Shown here piece after piece: positions 48,946 to 61,900 of a stretch of DNA of 64,000 nt. Under the pieces are notes generated by a model. The model saw only the letters and a list, made by a program, of their open reading frames with translations. It had not been told where the DNA came from and searched no databases. The number at the start of each line of letters is the position of its first letter. Positions within the stretch are counted from its first letter, which is position 1. The stretch comes from Straminergon stramineum (Eukaryota; Streptophyta; Bryopsida; Hypnales; Calliergonaceae), in assembly GCA_963920665.1 (NCBI GenBank), contig OY987264.1:35444906-35508905 (forward strand), read 5' to 3'. The position numbers and the translations under genes were made by a program.

Positions 48946-50148
48946 CATCAAGGGCTGGTGTAATTCTCAACACCCACGTTCCTTGTTAGTAGCATTGAAT
49001 CTTGATCGAGTACTTCAAGGTACAATCCGCAGAAATATCGGAGTAACTCTGTTCGATCGTAAATTTTTGCATTGTTGCAAGAGCTAAAATGTGGTATGGC
49101 AGATACGATGGCAGCTTCATCAAGCACTTCTGAAGTTATCCAATTTCCCCGGGGCCAATTTCCTTGGGCATGTCTCCGGCATGTCACTTGGAACGTGCAT
49201 AATGCTGAAAGTAGAGGAAATCTTCAGGTCACTGCCTACCTTCAAGCTGTAATTCTCCTGGAATTCAACCTGCATGAAGCAAATGTCAAGCGCTACTGCT
49301 CCGAATCAAAAAGTACCTCCGGTAGGCATTGCCGTTGAACATTTTTAACTCCCGAGTACAATCACGTGATTTTTCAAGGTAACCACAAGGTGACTATTTA
49401 AATTTGCAAATTACAGCTTCTGTGAATCCATATAAACAGAGGCGATCAACAGTATATATAACACAGTGTCAGTTCCATTCGAAGCCATTGATATTTACGT
49501 ACAACATAAGGGGCCATTTTATTCACACAAAAGGAACTCACTGAAGGGTGGTCCTCGATCTGGCCGAGGTGACTCACGTCAGTGATACATGTACGTCATT
49601 GGAGGCTTAATTCGTCAAGCTCCGGTAAACAATCCTTGGGCACCACTAGCCACTATCCAAACTTTCGATTCAGCTAGCCAGGACTATCCGGCCTCTCGAC
49701 TCCAATAAGCCTACGTACTGACGTACAGTACGTTATTTAATAAGAAACTAGCCCACTCTACGAATCCCAATCGCAGCCAATCTCTTCGAAGGGCTCTGCG
49801 ACCTCAATCCTAACCACCCGTCAATCGAGCTGTTGAAAGAGGCAGTCCGTGCCATGGAAGATGGATGCAATCAACGGATTCACACAGTGCAGAACACGTA
49901 CACTGAACAACGACGAAATCACGATGAAAGAACAGACATCACACACACTGAACACACACTTAATTAATTAACATATCAAACTTCACCACTCCCGCCACAC
50001 ACGTACGTACGCGCTGGAGGAAGCGACGATCCTCGCTGCTGCTGATTCATGCATGCTCCATCTCCTAGCCAGAAGGCCGCCCCGTGACACATAATAATAC
50101 GACTGCACGCACTGAAGGGAGTATTCGATCAGCAGCCAGCGGTAGAAT
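48946..50148. other. intergenic, 3' side of the BURP gene
   Basis: An open frame at 49072-49338 (+) has no recognised motif. TATAAACAG at 49431 and TATATATAAC at 49453 are TATA-like but no gene follows that I can support. GTACGTACG repeats occur near 50000. The last few hundred bases should include the BURP 3' untranslated region. Confidence 0.4.
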
Positions 50149-51674
50149 TCACTCCATCTGGGCGTCGGCATCGTCAGTGGTGGGTACGAAAACGAGGTCC
50201 GAATCCACAAGCCAATGACATGCCTCGTCGCCACGGGGAATGTGGAGCGCGTTGAAGGCCGGGTGGGTGCTGAGCCACAGGGAAGTGTCGATGTGGCACA
50301 CGCCCACGGCCTGGATGTCGGCGTCGGAGGCGCTGGACTGGAGCGTGGCGGTGATCACTTTGGTGCCCGTCACGCGGTGGCAATAGTAAAGGGCCGACGG
50401 GAAGTTCACGATGTGGCACACCACGATCTTCTGGCCCTCGGCCACGGAGCCTTTGCGGAAGCCCGTGATGGTGACGGGCGCCCTGGACTTCGCGGCGCCT
50501 GGGGCGAGCGCCGGCGTGTTGGAGGTGGTCAACACCTTCACCTTGGAGCCCAGTTCGGAGGAGACAAACTTGGCCACGGCGTCGCTGGAGGCGGCGCAGC
50601 TCATCTTCTCTCCCGGCAGCGCGCCGTAGCCGCACAAGTACGCGGCGGTGGCGGTGGCCGTGGCCAAGTCGCTGTTGAGAGCCACGCCGAAGTGGCGGAC
50701 GAGGGCCAACGAGTTGGAGGAGGTGAGTGCGGGCAACTGGTTGGCGGAGGACGCCGTCAAAAAGGCCCTCTTGGGAGCGTCATCGCGGAGGTTCGCGTCG
50801 AGCGTCATTTGGCCACCCACCACCAGCTCGGACTCCAGGAAGAAGTCACGCTGTAATTCATTGATGGTGTTGATGGAGTGATCCCGGTCGACGCTGGAGG
50901 CCTTGGAGGACGCTGTCTGGAGGGTGCTCTCGTCGCACACCAGCCCGTTGGAGCTGCAAATTGCGGCCACTTTGGCAGCGTCGGTGCGGTCAGCGTTGAA
51001 GACGGGTCTCGCTCCGGTAACCTGTCAGTGCAGGAGAAGGAACATCACGATCAGTGAATGGAACGCAGTCAGAGAACAAATCAGTTGTCTTTTTTGCGAC
51101 TCAAAATTACATCGGTGGGAGCTTTCATTTTTATTACATGCAGGCCCTTAATACAAGAAAGCGTTGCACATGTCAGGGAGAGCAAATTGAATCGGCCGAA
51201 TCATACATATGACTGTTTCGTGAACATCATATTGAGCTAGCTACCTTAGCAATTCATCAATCGAGAACATGCATGGCTTGCTCGGTACCTTCTGAATCCT
51301 CAAGAGCATGCAACAGATATTTCGTTAAAATGGCGGTATTCATACGCCATTTTTCCATTTATTTTCTAGGACAGGTGTAGATTTCAGACCACACCGCCTG
51401 AAATCTAGGAGGGGTGTACATTTCAGACCGCGCGGTCTGAACCTCAAAGTGCCAAATTTGTGGAATATCGCCGTTTTAACGAAATATCCGTTATGCATGC
51501 AAATGAAGTGTAGCTAGCAAACTCGAAGTCATCCAATGCAACAAAAATAAAGGAATTCGAATGTTATGGTATTCCATCGATTCAATGAGAGCATGATCGA
51601 CTACTTACGGTGGTGGCCGCGGCCATGATGAAGAGGGTCTGCAGGACGACCATCAAGCTCCCGTGCTGAGCCAT
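50149..51674 (-). CDS. BURP-domain protein, two exons
   Basis: Exon 1 is 51674-51609, exon 2 is 51021-50149, with a GT-AG intron in phase 0; together 312 residues. The start MAQHGSLMVVLQTLFIMAAA is a signal peptide, so the product should be secreted. The BURP domain spans about residues 82-302: FFLESELVVGG, GALPGEKMSCAAS, then the four Cys-His pairs at about 224-225, 236-237, 264-265 and 290-291, spaced 10, 26 and 23 residues, followed by Phe where CH-x8-Trp is usual. BURP proteins are plant-specific cell-wall or apoplastic proteins; some cyclise peptides and others are polygalacturonase-1 beta-subunit-like. There is no long repeat region, so it resembles the simpler BNM2/USP/RD22-like forms; the subgroup is unsure. 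Exon 2 is GC-rich, producing long antisense open frames. The intron holds a family A MITE. Confidence 0.93.
51316..51488. mobile_element. family A MITE in the BURP intron
   Basis: The left end GATATTTCGTTAAAATGGCG and right end CGCCGTTTTAACGAAATATC are inverted repeats. The centre has a perfect 20-base dyad TTCAGACCGCGCGGTCTGAA at 51422-51441. It is about 173 bases long and very similar to the copy at 52753. Confidence 0.9.
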
Positions 51675-51856
51675 GCTGCGGACAATCAAAGGCAGAGAAC
51701 GAGGGATGTACGGAGCAGCAACAGGCGAGGAATCTATGTTGGAAACAAGCAGACTGAGGCGCAGACTGAGCAAGCAAGTGCAGTGAAGAGAGGACTACGG
51801 AAGCGGATATGCAAGTGAAGGAAGGCAGGGTGATTGGGAGTGCAGGCAAGCCTGGA

Positions 51857-51863
51857 ATTTATA
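51857..51863 (-). promoter_or_regulatory. TATA box of the BURP gene
   Basis: On the minus strand it reads CTATAAATT, 183-189 bases before the start codon, which fits a leader of about 150 bases. The surrounding sequence is unique. Confidence 0.55.
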
Positions 51864-52752
51864 GGTCACTTGGGGACCGTCCCGTAATTATTAAATCCTA
51901 ATTGCTTCATTTTCATTTCTCTTGGTTTTCTCTCACTAGTAAGCTAGTTACTTGACAAGGCTAGGGCGTCCTGGCTTGAAAGGATCATTCCTGCCCGGCC
52001 AGCCCCCATTAGCGTGCTTAGTCCCCGTCTTGCCGGCGCTTGATTGATACTGGATCAGTGATGAATCCACGCCAGCCCTGGTCAGACTGCTTCCAGATTG
52101 ACAACGCCTTTGAGAACGATGTGTTAGCAGCTAGCTATCTCAGTTCCGGGACCCAGTTGAATTGTTGCTGCAGACGATAAAATTGCATCGTGATCGATCT
52201 TGCTAAAAAGCACCCCCCCTTCTGCAGAGTTACAGTCTCCATGAAAGTTACGTTGATTCATTGCATGGGTGCATGTGATTGGCCAAGGTGGCCACTGTGG
52301 GTCATGGGGAGTAGCCACCCACCTGCATTGCCACCTGCATTTCTGTTCGTGATGTGAGTGTTGGTCGGCCTGGGTCATTTTTTTACTCTTCTTGCTTAAT
52401 GGATTCTTAGCTTGATGCTTGGGAATCCATCTATTTATCCATGTGATCTGTCTGCACGCTGTCATTGAGTTGAGTTTTACCCTTCGTTTGAATTTCACTC
52501 CTCCTAATGGAGGTAGAAATGAATGCCCAATCACGTCATGTCTAGCTAGCTGCAGGAGCGCACGATTCAGGATCCCTCTTGCACGGATCAGAGTGACCCT
52601 TTTTTTGTCCAAATAGAAAGAATCAACCAGCGACGCTACTACTGTCGGGACTACGGTATGTATCATACACTCGCCTTCGGAGTAAGCCAAGAAGTAAGTC
52701 GAAATTCAAGTACCAGGTACCGATGTTAAGATGGACATAAATTGTGTGAACA
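51864..52752. other. BURP upstream region and intergenic DNA
   Basis: GC-balanced sequence without a supported gene. A 188-residue open frame on the minus strand (52124-52690) has no domain signature and is treated as chance. Confidence 0.45.
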
Positions 52753-52925
52753 GATATTTCGTTAAAATGGCGAAATTCATATGCCATTTTTCCATTTATT
52801 TTCTAGGACTGGTGTAGATTTCAGACCGCACGGTCTGAAATCTTGTAGAGGTATACATTTCAGACCGCGCGGTCTGAACCTGTAAGTGTCAAGTTTGTGG
52901 AATACCGCCGTTTTAACGAAATATC
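52753..52925. mobile_element. family A MITE
   Basis: GATATTTCGTTAAAATGGCG begins it and CGCCGTTTTAACGAAATATC ends it. The 20-base dyad TTCAGACCGCGCGGTCTGAA recurs at 52859-52878. Near-identity to 51316-51488 shows recent activity. Confidence 0.9.
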
Positions 52926-54777
52926 CGTTTCTGGCTTTGATATAACGTATTTTTCTTTGTATACCTCTTGAACAAGTCTAAAGGCATTAAAGCACGCTCT
53001 GCATGCTTTGGTCATCTGGAAGTTCGGGCTTCGGACAATTTAAGAAATTTGCAGTCTTAGGTGAGTGATCGGAATACACGCAGTCCAGCTTGTTATTTTT
53101 TTGTTATATTCGTTTGAACCACTGGTAACTAAGTTATATGTCTAAAATGGTCATTTTAGTAATTTCGTTACATGCTCGAAAATTATGAAATTTAAATTAG
53201 GTGCACGGAGCTCTTCTGAAGGCCTGCCATCCTGCAATATGCATTAAACCGGGCGGGGGCCCACACGGTCACTTGGATTAGCTTCCCAAATTTTTGTTTT
53301 TCGCAATTCCCGGGAGTTGACGGCTCATGTATGCTGCCAACCTTTCAGTGCTTGGCACCTTGAACCCCGTCCTAATTAAGTCTTACTGGAGAATTTCACA
53401 GACGGATGTTGTAAACACTCCATCGATCAGGCAGTGCTAACAACTCGATTGACTGAAAACCGAGAGAAGGGAATTTGAATACTAGTATTCCAAGAGTTGG
53501 AATTGCAAAAGCATCTGATCAAAAGCTGATTGTTTCTTTCACTGGTATACAATTATGCATGATAAAGGCAAAAAATAATGTGCATATTGGATACCTTCGA
53601 GCTTCACTATTAATTGGTCTGGTTTAATACGCAAGCATTTTCAATGATAACTGTGGCATTGATCAAGATATTAATATAATAATTTTATGCTAATTGAATC
53701 ATCTTCTACTTCTAGCTAATTCTGGCATTAGTGATTTGATTTCCCTTAAATTGGGGATATTGCATTACTTTGGTTCGCGCGGTACAGTTCCTTAGTCCTT
53801 GCTCGAATTCTCGCGGTTGTAACCAAAATCTGTACCAGTCCTAGACTCCCAGTTTGTGGCCAGTGAGTCTTGAAGCTGAAAGCATTCGAAATGTGAAGGT
53901 GCGTAATACTGCTTTTATGATGAAAAGTTTACTTGACAAGCGATCGCTTACACACACAACGTACTCGAATGGAGTACCTCACGCAAAAATCAGTATTTTT
54001 TATTTAATATTTGTCGTCACATTAAATGATTACTGCATGCCCACCATATATTTGTATTGCAAACTTGTGAATTATTTCTTAGTGTTTAGATTTTATAACC
54101 CATAAGTTCTATGACCATGTTTTTTTTATCGTATACCATGCCTAAAGTCCAAAACTGTCATTTCTATTGTAAAGAATAAAACTTTCAAACATTTTGTTTC
54201 TTTTGCATATCTAGCTATGGAATCTTGCATTGGACTAGTATGACTATAATAGAATGTTGGAGGAAATTTTATAAACTTTGACTATGTAAATTGCAAGATA
54301 TTAAAATTTACAAAGGATAAAACATGTATTTCCCTTTCAAAACTAGAGTATAAGAATATAAGACTTTGTATCTTCTTTACTTGAAATTTTGCACTACAAA
54401 ATTTTGACTTTAAAAAATTTGTAGTGGAAAATTGAAAGGAGAATCTAAGGGGAACATTTCAAAAGGAAAAAAATAGAAAAAAAAATTCCATTTAAAAGTT
54501 TTTGCTAGGTAGGAGCTAGGTAGTACGTACAAGATGAAGGTTGGGATGGTGCCATGTAATTTAGCACTTATGCTTGTCTATCCAACAAAATAAATTGTTC
54601 AAATGATCCAAAGTATGTCCAATTTGGTCAACTCTTTGTTGACCACAAGAGCGATAAATCTAGAATATGTAGAAATACTTTATATAGTACATAGAATGTC
54701 ACTTGGGTTATGGTTGGAACCACATAGGATTAGGGCAAAGACTTAGAGATGGGATGTAGACTAAGAGCAGGAATGGT
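52926..54777. other. intergenic stretch, with a family B-like remnant
   Basis: No gene was found. From about 54150 the sequence CTGTCATTTCTATTGTAAAG and the following TGGAATCTTGCATTGGACTA resemble the left interior of family B elements, but no clean terminus is visible. Confidence 0.4.
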
Positions 54778-55691
54778 GAATTTCATTGAAATGGTGGTAT
54801 TACGAGGTGTCAGGGTCAGTGCAAGAAACACTGGTCCTATTTTCCATTAAGATTGTTCCATTGAGAATGACACTTTTGTTGTTTGCTATAATTTTTGAAG
54901 CATAAGCCCAATGAACATGAAATTTCTACTGAACATGTCTAACTTGATGGTAATCAAATCCCTTATTTTTTAGAAATTAAGAAAAATCATTTTGTATTTA
55001 AAATTTATTTTTGTTAATTTGTCACAAAGTATAGTTTAGGGTTTTTTACTACATTAGGAGTCCCCAAATTTTATGATCTAGAGTTGAAACTTTCATGATC
55101 TATTTGTATAGTAGGAAAGCGTGTATCTACCAAAGGAAATTTGAAAATCTATTATTTTATGTCCTCCACATGAGTGCAAATAGCACTCCCATTGCACACT
55201 ATTTCTGAACATTGAAGATGGTTCTAAGAGCGTTCTTTTGATGAAATCTCATCTTCATCAACTCTTCCCAAATGGACAATTTTTGATTTTTTTTAATTGA
55301 TTTTTCTATTTCTTACAAATTAAAATGTGAAAGTGCCAATTTTCAAGAGATTTTGCACTTTTCTAGTTCTTCTACCTAGAAAAATTTTCTATGTGTTTCT
55401 TTCCTAGCATACCTTCTTCTTAAAGGTTTATATATTAAATATATTTTTCTATTTTTGAAAAATAGATTTTTCTAATTATAAAGTACTCCCAAAAAAAACA
55501 AGAGTATTATGGAAAACGCTACCGAGAGTATGCACAATGTTTCCTTGCAATGACCCTATGGTAAAATGGTGTAACATTCTATATTTCCATTAAAATGGTG
55601 CACAATATGTTAGAAATTGCACAAAATTCCATAAAATGACATGGAATTTGATAGAAATGATGGAATAATACCACCATTTTAATCAAAATCA
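54778..55691. mobile_element. family E MITE split by a family C insertion
   Basis: The left part GAATTTCATTGAAATGGTGG, to TATTACG, ends at about 54804, and the right part resumes GTAAAATGGTGTAACATTC at 55561, ending ATACCACCATTTTAATCAAA. Compared with the intact 47070-47186, TATTACG and GTAAAATGG are directly adjacent there, so the intervening element is an insertion. Confidence 0.75.
54812..55557. mobile_element. family C inverted-repeat element
   Basis: The left end AGGGTCAGTGCAAGAAACA and right end TGTTTCCTTGCAATGACCCT are inverted repeats; 746 bases. The interior (TATTTTATGTCCTCCACATG and neighbouring blocks) matches the reverse complement of the copy at 58261. Non-coding. Confidence 0.8.
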
Positions 55692-55885
55692 CTATAGGAT
55701 CATGAGGTGATAAGGTGGAAACACAAGGGTGTAGACGTTGGGTAGACATTCAAAGGTAGGCAACTACTTCCCAAGAAGGTGGATACTTAAAGATTGCTTC
55801 TCAAGAGTCTAGAACAGGTTTTAGAATTTAGGGTCATGCACTTTAAAATGTATTGCATACCAAATTTGATAAACATTGTCGTATG

Positions 55886-56893
55886 GAGTGATGCAAGAAA
55901 CACTTAACCTTATTCTTGTCCCCTTACTTAGCCTCAGATGGCAAGATAGGCAATTTTTTTCTCATAACTTTTGTACCATATGACTTTTTTCTATGAAATT
56001 TGGAATGATTGAAAGGGACATATGGAAGTTGTAGACATTGAGCAATTTTTCTACAGTTTTTAAAAATTGGTTTGCTATTTTTAAATCGCCCCCAATTAAA
56101 TGCCTAACTTGGCCATTTTGGGAGGTCATAATACTATTTTGAATTTTTGATCCAAAAATGAAAATTTGAAGCTCTTCATTTAGTTCATGGGATACAAGGA
56201 CTTCCAATACAACCACACAAACCTATAAAGAGATTTTCTAAAAATATTAAAGTATCCATCTTTGCACATGTACAAAAAACACAATTTTTTCCCAAATTAT
56301 TTTTCATAATAGATGTAAATGGTTGAAAAGGACCATTTTGATTCTTGAAGTTAGGAAAAAATGAAAAAAATGGATTTTTTCGTTTATTTTTTACTATTTT
56401 AAGGCCATATTCGTTATATTGAGACCTTTCGTAGTCTCAATTTTATCCTTGACTCGAGGATAAACCGATTTATCTCTTTACTAGTATTTTTTTTAAAATA
56501 GGTAACAAAATCAACTTTTAGAATTTCATTATAGGATCACTATTTGAGCATTATTTATTTTTGGTTTCAATTATTATTTTTTAAAATGAATTTCTCAATA
56601 ACTGTCTAGCATTTTGTCTCAAATTTGCGAAAAGTCTCAATATAACGAATATGGCCTTTTTTCTAAAAATCAAATTCCAAAAAAATCTATACTTTTGGCA
56701 TTTTCTATCACTTCTTTTTGGTGATAAATTAGTGATAAATTTTTCTAGGCCTGAATTTTCACACATATTGTTTTGAATGCTTAATAAATTATCCATATTT
56801 TATTTCATTATTAAAATTTTATTTCAAAAGTCATAATATTCTCTAAAATAGGCAATTTTGAGACAAATATGACAATTGTTTCTTGCAACAACC
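55886..56893. mobile_element. possible family C relative
   Basis: GAGTGATGCAAGAAACACTTA on the left and TGTTTCTTGCAACAACC on the right resemble family C termini, but the interior does not clearly match the other copies. It contains the palindrome at 56401-56657. Confidence 0.4.
56401..56657. mobile_element. 257-base MITE with 24-base terminal repeats
   Basis: AGGCCATATTCGTTATATTG, continuing AGAC, on the left is the reverse complement of GTCTCAATATAACGAATATGGCCTT on the right. T runs flank both sides, so the target duplication cannot be fixed. Non-coding. Confidence 0.85.
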
Positions 56894-58260
56894 TATATAT
56901 ATGGAGTCACTCATATCGAACATTTGAAAACCTTGAACAATTGAAACTATTGCTATTGTTCCTACCTCTTGTAATACCAAAAGAAAAATTTGAAATACAA
57001 TTTTATACATCATTACAAGAGCAACACTTTGACATATATCAAAAAGAGATATGATCTTGATGTCAAAGTAGATATTACTTTTGCATAGTTGAACTTTTTA
57101 TCTATGTGTTCTAGCTCTACAAGGAGGTTCAATTTTGACTTCAAGTTCATATAGTATGAAGTGTCTTGCTTAAAGTAATTGGAATGCCATTCTTTATTTC
57201 AAATTTTCCTTGCTAGCCACCCAATGGAATTGGAATCTACTAGTACGAAATAGCAATGTTTTTTTGGGACTACCTCAAGAGATGTCAAAGACCCTTTTCT
57301 CCATAAATAAAAAATAATTCTAGTGGGACATACATGTTCACGCCTAGTCTTTTCTTAATTCATCAAAGTTAAGGTTTTAGAGCCATATCTAGAAAGATGG
57401 TTCATCCTCCCACACCTAGTTGTAGATACCACAATCACAAATTTCATTGTACACCACATTGTCTTCCCAATCGTTAAAATGGAGCAACACATTACAATAG
57501 CTAGTAAGAGATAGTTGTAGAAGATGTCTTGTTGGTAGCATCTATTAACTATGGCAAGCAACAATAATGCCAAGCTACATTTGATGCTTAGTAATTTGTG
57601 TCAATTTTGTAATATGAGCGTGCATTTGGATGCCCAAAATTGTGGCATTCAACTACAAAATGCTCTCAAATTGAGGCAAGTATAGCTTTACGTTTTAGGT
57701 TGCCACCTTTGAAGCTCCTAGAATTCTACCAAACAAATTAACAAAATTTACATTAGCCCTACATGGTGTCTAATCTTTGTAAAAAAAACATTTGATTAAT
57801 GATAGGGACATATAGCAATCTATGGTAAAAGATCAAATTCTTCAATCAAATGGTCTCATGCATTTTGAATGAATTTTAAACTCAGTGTCATCTATAATCT
57901 AAGCTATCAATATATTAGACACCTTCTTTACAAGCCTTAAAATATAAATGTTGTCCAATGTGGCATATCTTTATTGACCCAAAATCAAATGTAGAGTCAC
58001 AAACGACAAGTTTTATTCATTAAGGACATGTCCTATTGGACAAGATTTCTTCTAGAAATCCCAAAATTGTTAAGAGGTTTTCCCAAATGCCACTTATTTT
58101 GTAATGGCATGCACAAGCTTACTAACCTTGTTTTAAGTGGGAATTTATGTGGCTCTACTACATCCCTTGTTTTGTTAGCTTCCAAAAAAAATAGTCTTAA
58201 CCCCCAAAGGAATAAAAGGCCCCTTGACAATCATCAGATGTATCTCGGTCAATCTTCATT
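56894..58260. other. intergenic stretch without genes
   Basis: AT-rich with short frames only. CTTAACCCCCAAAGGAATAA at about 58197 is a degenerate family B-like terminus next to the following element. Confidence 0.45.
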
Positions 58261-58995
58261 GGGTCATTGCAAGAAACACCATGCGGTTTTTTTAGCATTT
58301 TGCACAATACTCATGATTTTTTCGTGAGTATTGCATAATTAGAAAAAAAATTTCTTAAAAATGTAAAAAATATGTTTAATGTATACACCTTTAAGAAGAA
58401 GGCACCCTAGGAAGGAAAAGCATAGAAAAATTCTCTAAGTAGGAGAACTAGAAAAGTGAAAAATTTCATGAAAATAGGTACTACTTTCACATTTTAATTT
58501 GTAAAAAATAGGAAATTTTTTTTTAAAAGAAACTAGAAATTTTCCATTTGGGAAGACTTCATGGTAAAGAACTTCACTAAGAGAATGATCTTTAAACCAT
58601 TTTCAATGGTAAAAATTGCACCTGCAAGGGAGCCCTATTTGCATGAACATAGAGGACATAAAATAATGTTTTTTTAAGTGATCTTTGGTAGGCACATGCT
58701 TGGCTAGTGTGGAAGTAGACCACAGAAATTTTGACTCTATATCATTAATTTGGGCACTCCCCAATATTAAAAACCCCTAAACTGCAAAGTGTGGCAAATG
58801 AGCTAAATCAAAATTTAAATATAAATTGATTTTTTTTAATTTCCGAAAAATAAGGGATCTAATTACTATCAAGGTAGCCATCTCCAATTAAAATTTCAAG
58901 TTAATTGGGTTCATGTTTCAAAATTTATAGCATATGACAACTCCATCATTCCAAGTGTGACACAAAATAGTATTGGTCTTTCTTGCAATCACCCC
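58261..58995. mobile_element. family C inverted-repeat element, second copy
   Basis: It begins GGGTCATTGCAAGAAACACC and ends GGTCTTTCTTGCAATCACCCC. The interior GAGGACATAAAATAATG and GATCTTTGGTAGGCACATGC is the inverse of the copy at 54812-55557. 735 bases, non-coding. Confidence 0.8.
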
Positions 58996-61900
58996 ATTGT
59001 AAATTTAAAAATAGACTTTAAATATTTATTTACATAGAAAATGGGGCTAGGCAAACTTTCTTCTATTTCCTTTAAAAGTTTTGAATGCATCTCATTTGAA
59101 ATTCAATGAGTGAAATTGCTACTACAAGTTCTACATCAATTAATTATTAGGCTCTAATTATTCAATATTTGAATTTTATCAATTAATTTATCCATTCTAA
59201 ATTTTGCAAAATAGTAGTTAGTAATAGACTTGCAACAATTTTAGAACTTGAAAAAACAACAACTATGCATGATTGCCTCCAAATCTATCCCAACTATAAG
59301 AGATGGCTCAAAAACAATTTGGACATTAAGAACCGCCCTTATAGAAGTGCCAGAAATAGTACAGAGGGTAGTTCATATAGAAGAAACTTTATGTGGTGAT
59401 AAACTGTAATCCTATGTGCATGATTTTAGAGTTCTCATCAAGTGAAAGGTATGACTAGAATGTGTGCTCTTCCCTCATAAATGAGTTCTTTCCTAAGATA
59501 CTTTGAGCTAAATCTAAAGTGTAGTTAACAAAGTGCAATAAAATCTTATTAATAGTGGGGAGTGAATTCTAAAGTAATGACTCATCAACCTTCCTCGTGG
59601 TGAGTGTAGACTTGTCCATAGTGTCATTTTTGACATCAAGTGGACACATTAAGGACTCATAAGAACAACCTAAGCATCATATTTATCTATTTCTGGACTC
59701 ACTTGTTCTATTGAAAGCCATGTTGTCATTGATTACTGGTGGAGCCTATGAGCATAAGTAGTGACCTACACCCCTTCCACTTTGAATAATTGTTTCTAAT
59801 TCATGCACAATTAGAATTTTTTGATAAAAATTGCCATTGATGTATTCTTCAATTTTCTTCCTATCTAAAAAATGAGATAAATATTTCCAATTACAGATTT
59901 CTTCACAAAGGGTAGTTTTCCCTTAGATGGACGCTTTCTAAGTCTTCTACCTTACTTCAAAATCAACCTAGACAAATAGATTTTTGCATGGCCATCACTT
60001 CATTCAAATAATCTAGAATCTCATCTACCATGGATTGCAAATTACAAATTCAATTTCAATTTAATGAGAAGAAGCCACTACAAAAATATAGAAACAATCA
60101 AACAACAGTTGACTACAACACACATTGCCATTCATTTGTCAAAATTGAAACATACTTTTGAAAGGTAGGAGGTCCATAAACCATCCTTTTAAGCATACCT
60201 TTTTCATCAATGATTGTCATACATTTTTCAAGGAAAATGCTACTCATTCTTAGACAAGGGGCTGGCTTTTAGAATCTACTTGATTTGTGGACCTCCTACT
60301 ATAGTTCCGACAACATTGATTATTTGGAGGTTGGTAGTATAAGACATATTGTTAAAGAATGGATTAGGAAGGCTACAAATGGCGAGGTTCTATAAGCTTG
60401 CATTTTTTAATAAATGCTAAGTTCTTGAATCCCAAACTAAATTTTTGAAACAATATCATTTGAACAATTCACTTGATGACTTTATTGAAATTTTCTAGAT
60501 TTGGTTTTACTTTTAGATCTTCTATAATTATAGAGTACCTATATTTTCCACAGTAATAGTTAACAAAATGTCTAAAAATAGAATATTTTTTTCATTTGAA
60601 CATGACCACCTATTTTAAAAAATCTAAAGGATAATCTCTAAAATTGCATTTTTTCTAGGTCCCAAACCTCTACACTTACCAAACCAAAGCTCAAGATAGG
60701 CTTGCATTTCTAGGCTCACACACTAGCATTGTTGGTATCTAAAATGGTGGAAACAAAAACAAGGCTCAAAGTGTGCAAGAAATAAATATGAAAATGAGCT
60801 AGTGGTGAAGAGAGGGATGACAATTGAGACATTTAGGTGTCAAATTGTGAAAATGTGAGATTTAGGGCAATTAATCAACAATAGTGATTGGGAAATCCTA
60901 CATAGACAAGAAGCTTTGTCATTGAATCACCTCATGTTTCTTATATTGCTTTTCATCCAATTTAGTCACAATAATTAGATATGTAGTTTATAAATTTTGG
61001 TCATGTGACATCCTAACATTGAACTCTCTTTGGTGTGAAACTATGAATTTTGAATCTTTTTTGAGATTTTTTTGGAGAAGGAAAGATATGCATATAGATG
61101 TTTCATTTCTAAATATCTCTGCAATCAAATTTTAAAAATTCCTCACTAATCTTTTTTCTATAAATTATCATATAAATCCATGAAAGTTGATTTGAAAATT
61201 TTACCAAAAACGGAATTTTGATTTTTGAAATTGGAATTTGGTATACTTGATTGAGAATTTGAGATTGTATAAGAATGCAATGATCATTATGCTTGCCAAT
61301 TATACAAATTATATTCCACATTGTGCTAAAAAATTGAATTATTCAAATAGACAATAATTATGTTTTTCAATTGGATGCCACTATACCTTATAGATTGCTA
61401 ATTCTAGATGGAACCTAAAAATTCTATGTTGGTGAAGTAAGAGGCCATGTTCTATAGCAACAATACTAAAAATCTTACAAATTAGGGATTGAGAGTGGTT
61501 CCTATAATTGAATTGAACAACTTTTGTTGTATCACACTAGTAGTAAAAAAAAATTTTGAAATTATTGGAATATATTTTTTGGACTCTAAATATAAATTAT
61601 GAATTTTCAAAGTGCAAAAATAGTTGTATCCAAAATTGACCTTTAGTTAGGCTTTCATAAATAAAAGCTTTGTAATATAATCTTGAATTTAAAAGGAATA
61701 ATTTTGCAAACATGTCACAATATTTAGGTGTAATTTCCATAACCTCAATGGATTCCATTGAATACAAATGACACCCTCTCCTTGATTGAAGAGAGATATG
61801 ATATTTTCCATAATATGAGGGGCTTTAGCATTACCTAGCTCTTTTTTTAAGATCCTTGGTTGACCATAGTTAGCTAAGATCCAACTATTCACTAGTTGAG

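Noticed and set aside
50215..50856. 213-residue open frame on the plus strand
   Set aside because: It lies antisense to the GC-rich BURP exon, is Gly/Arg/His-rich and has no domain; GC-rich codons on the other strand leave it open.
52124..52690. 188-residue open frame on the minus strand
   Set aside because: No domain, no signal peptide, odd composition and no splice context. It is long but most likely chance in a GC-balanced promoter region.
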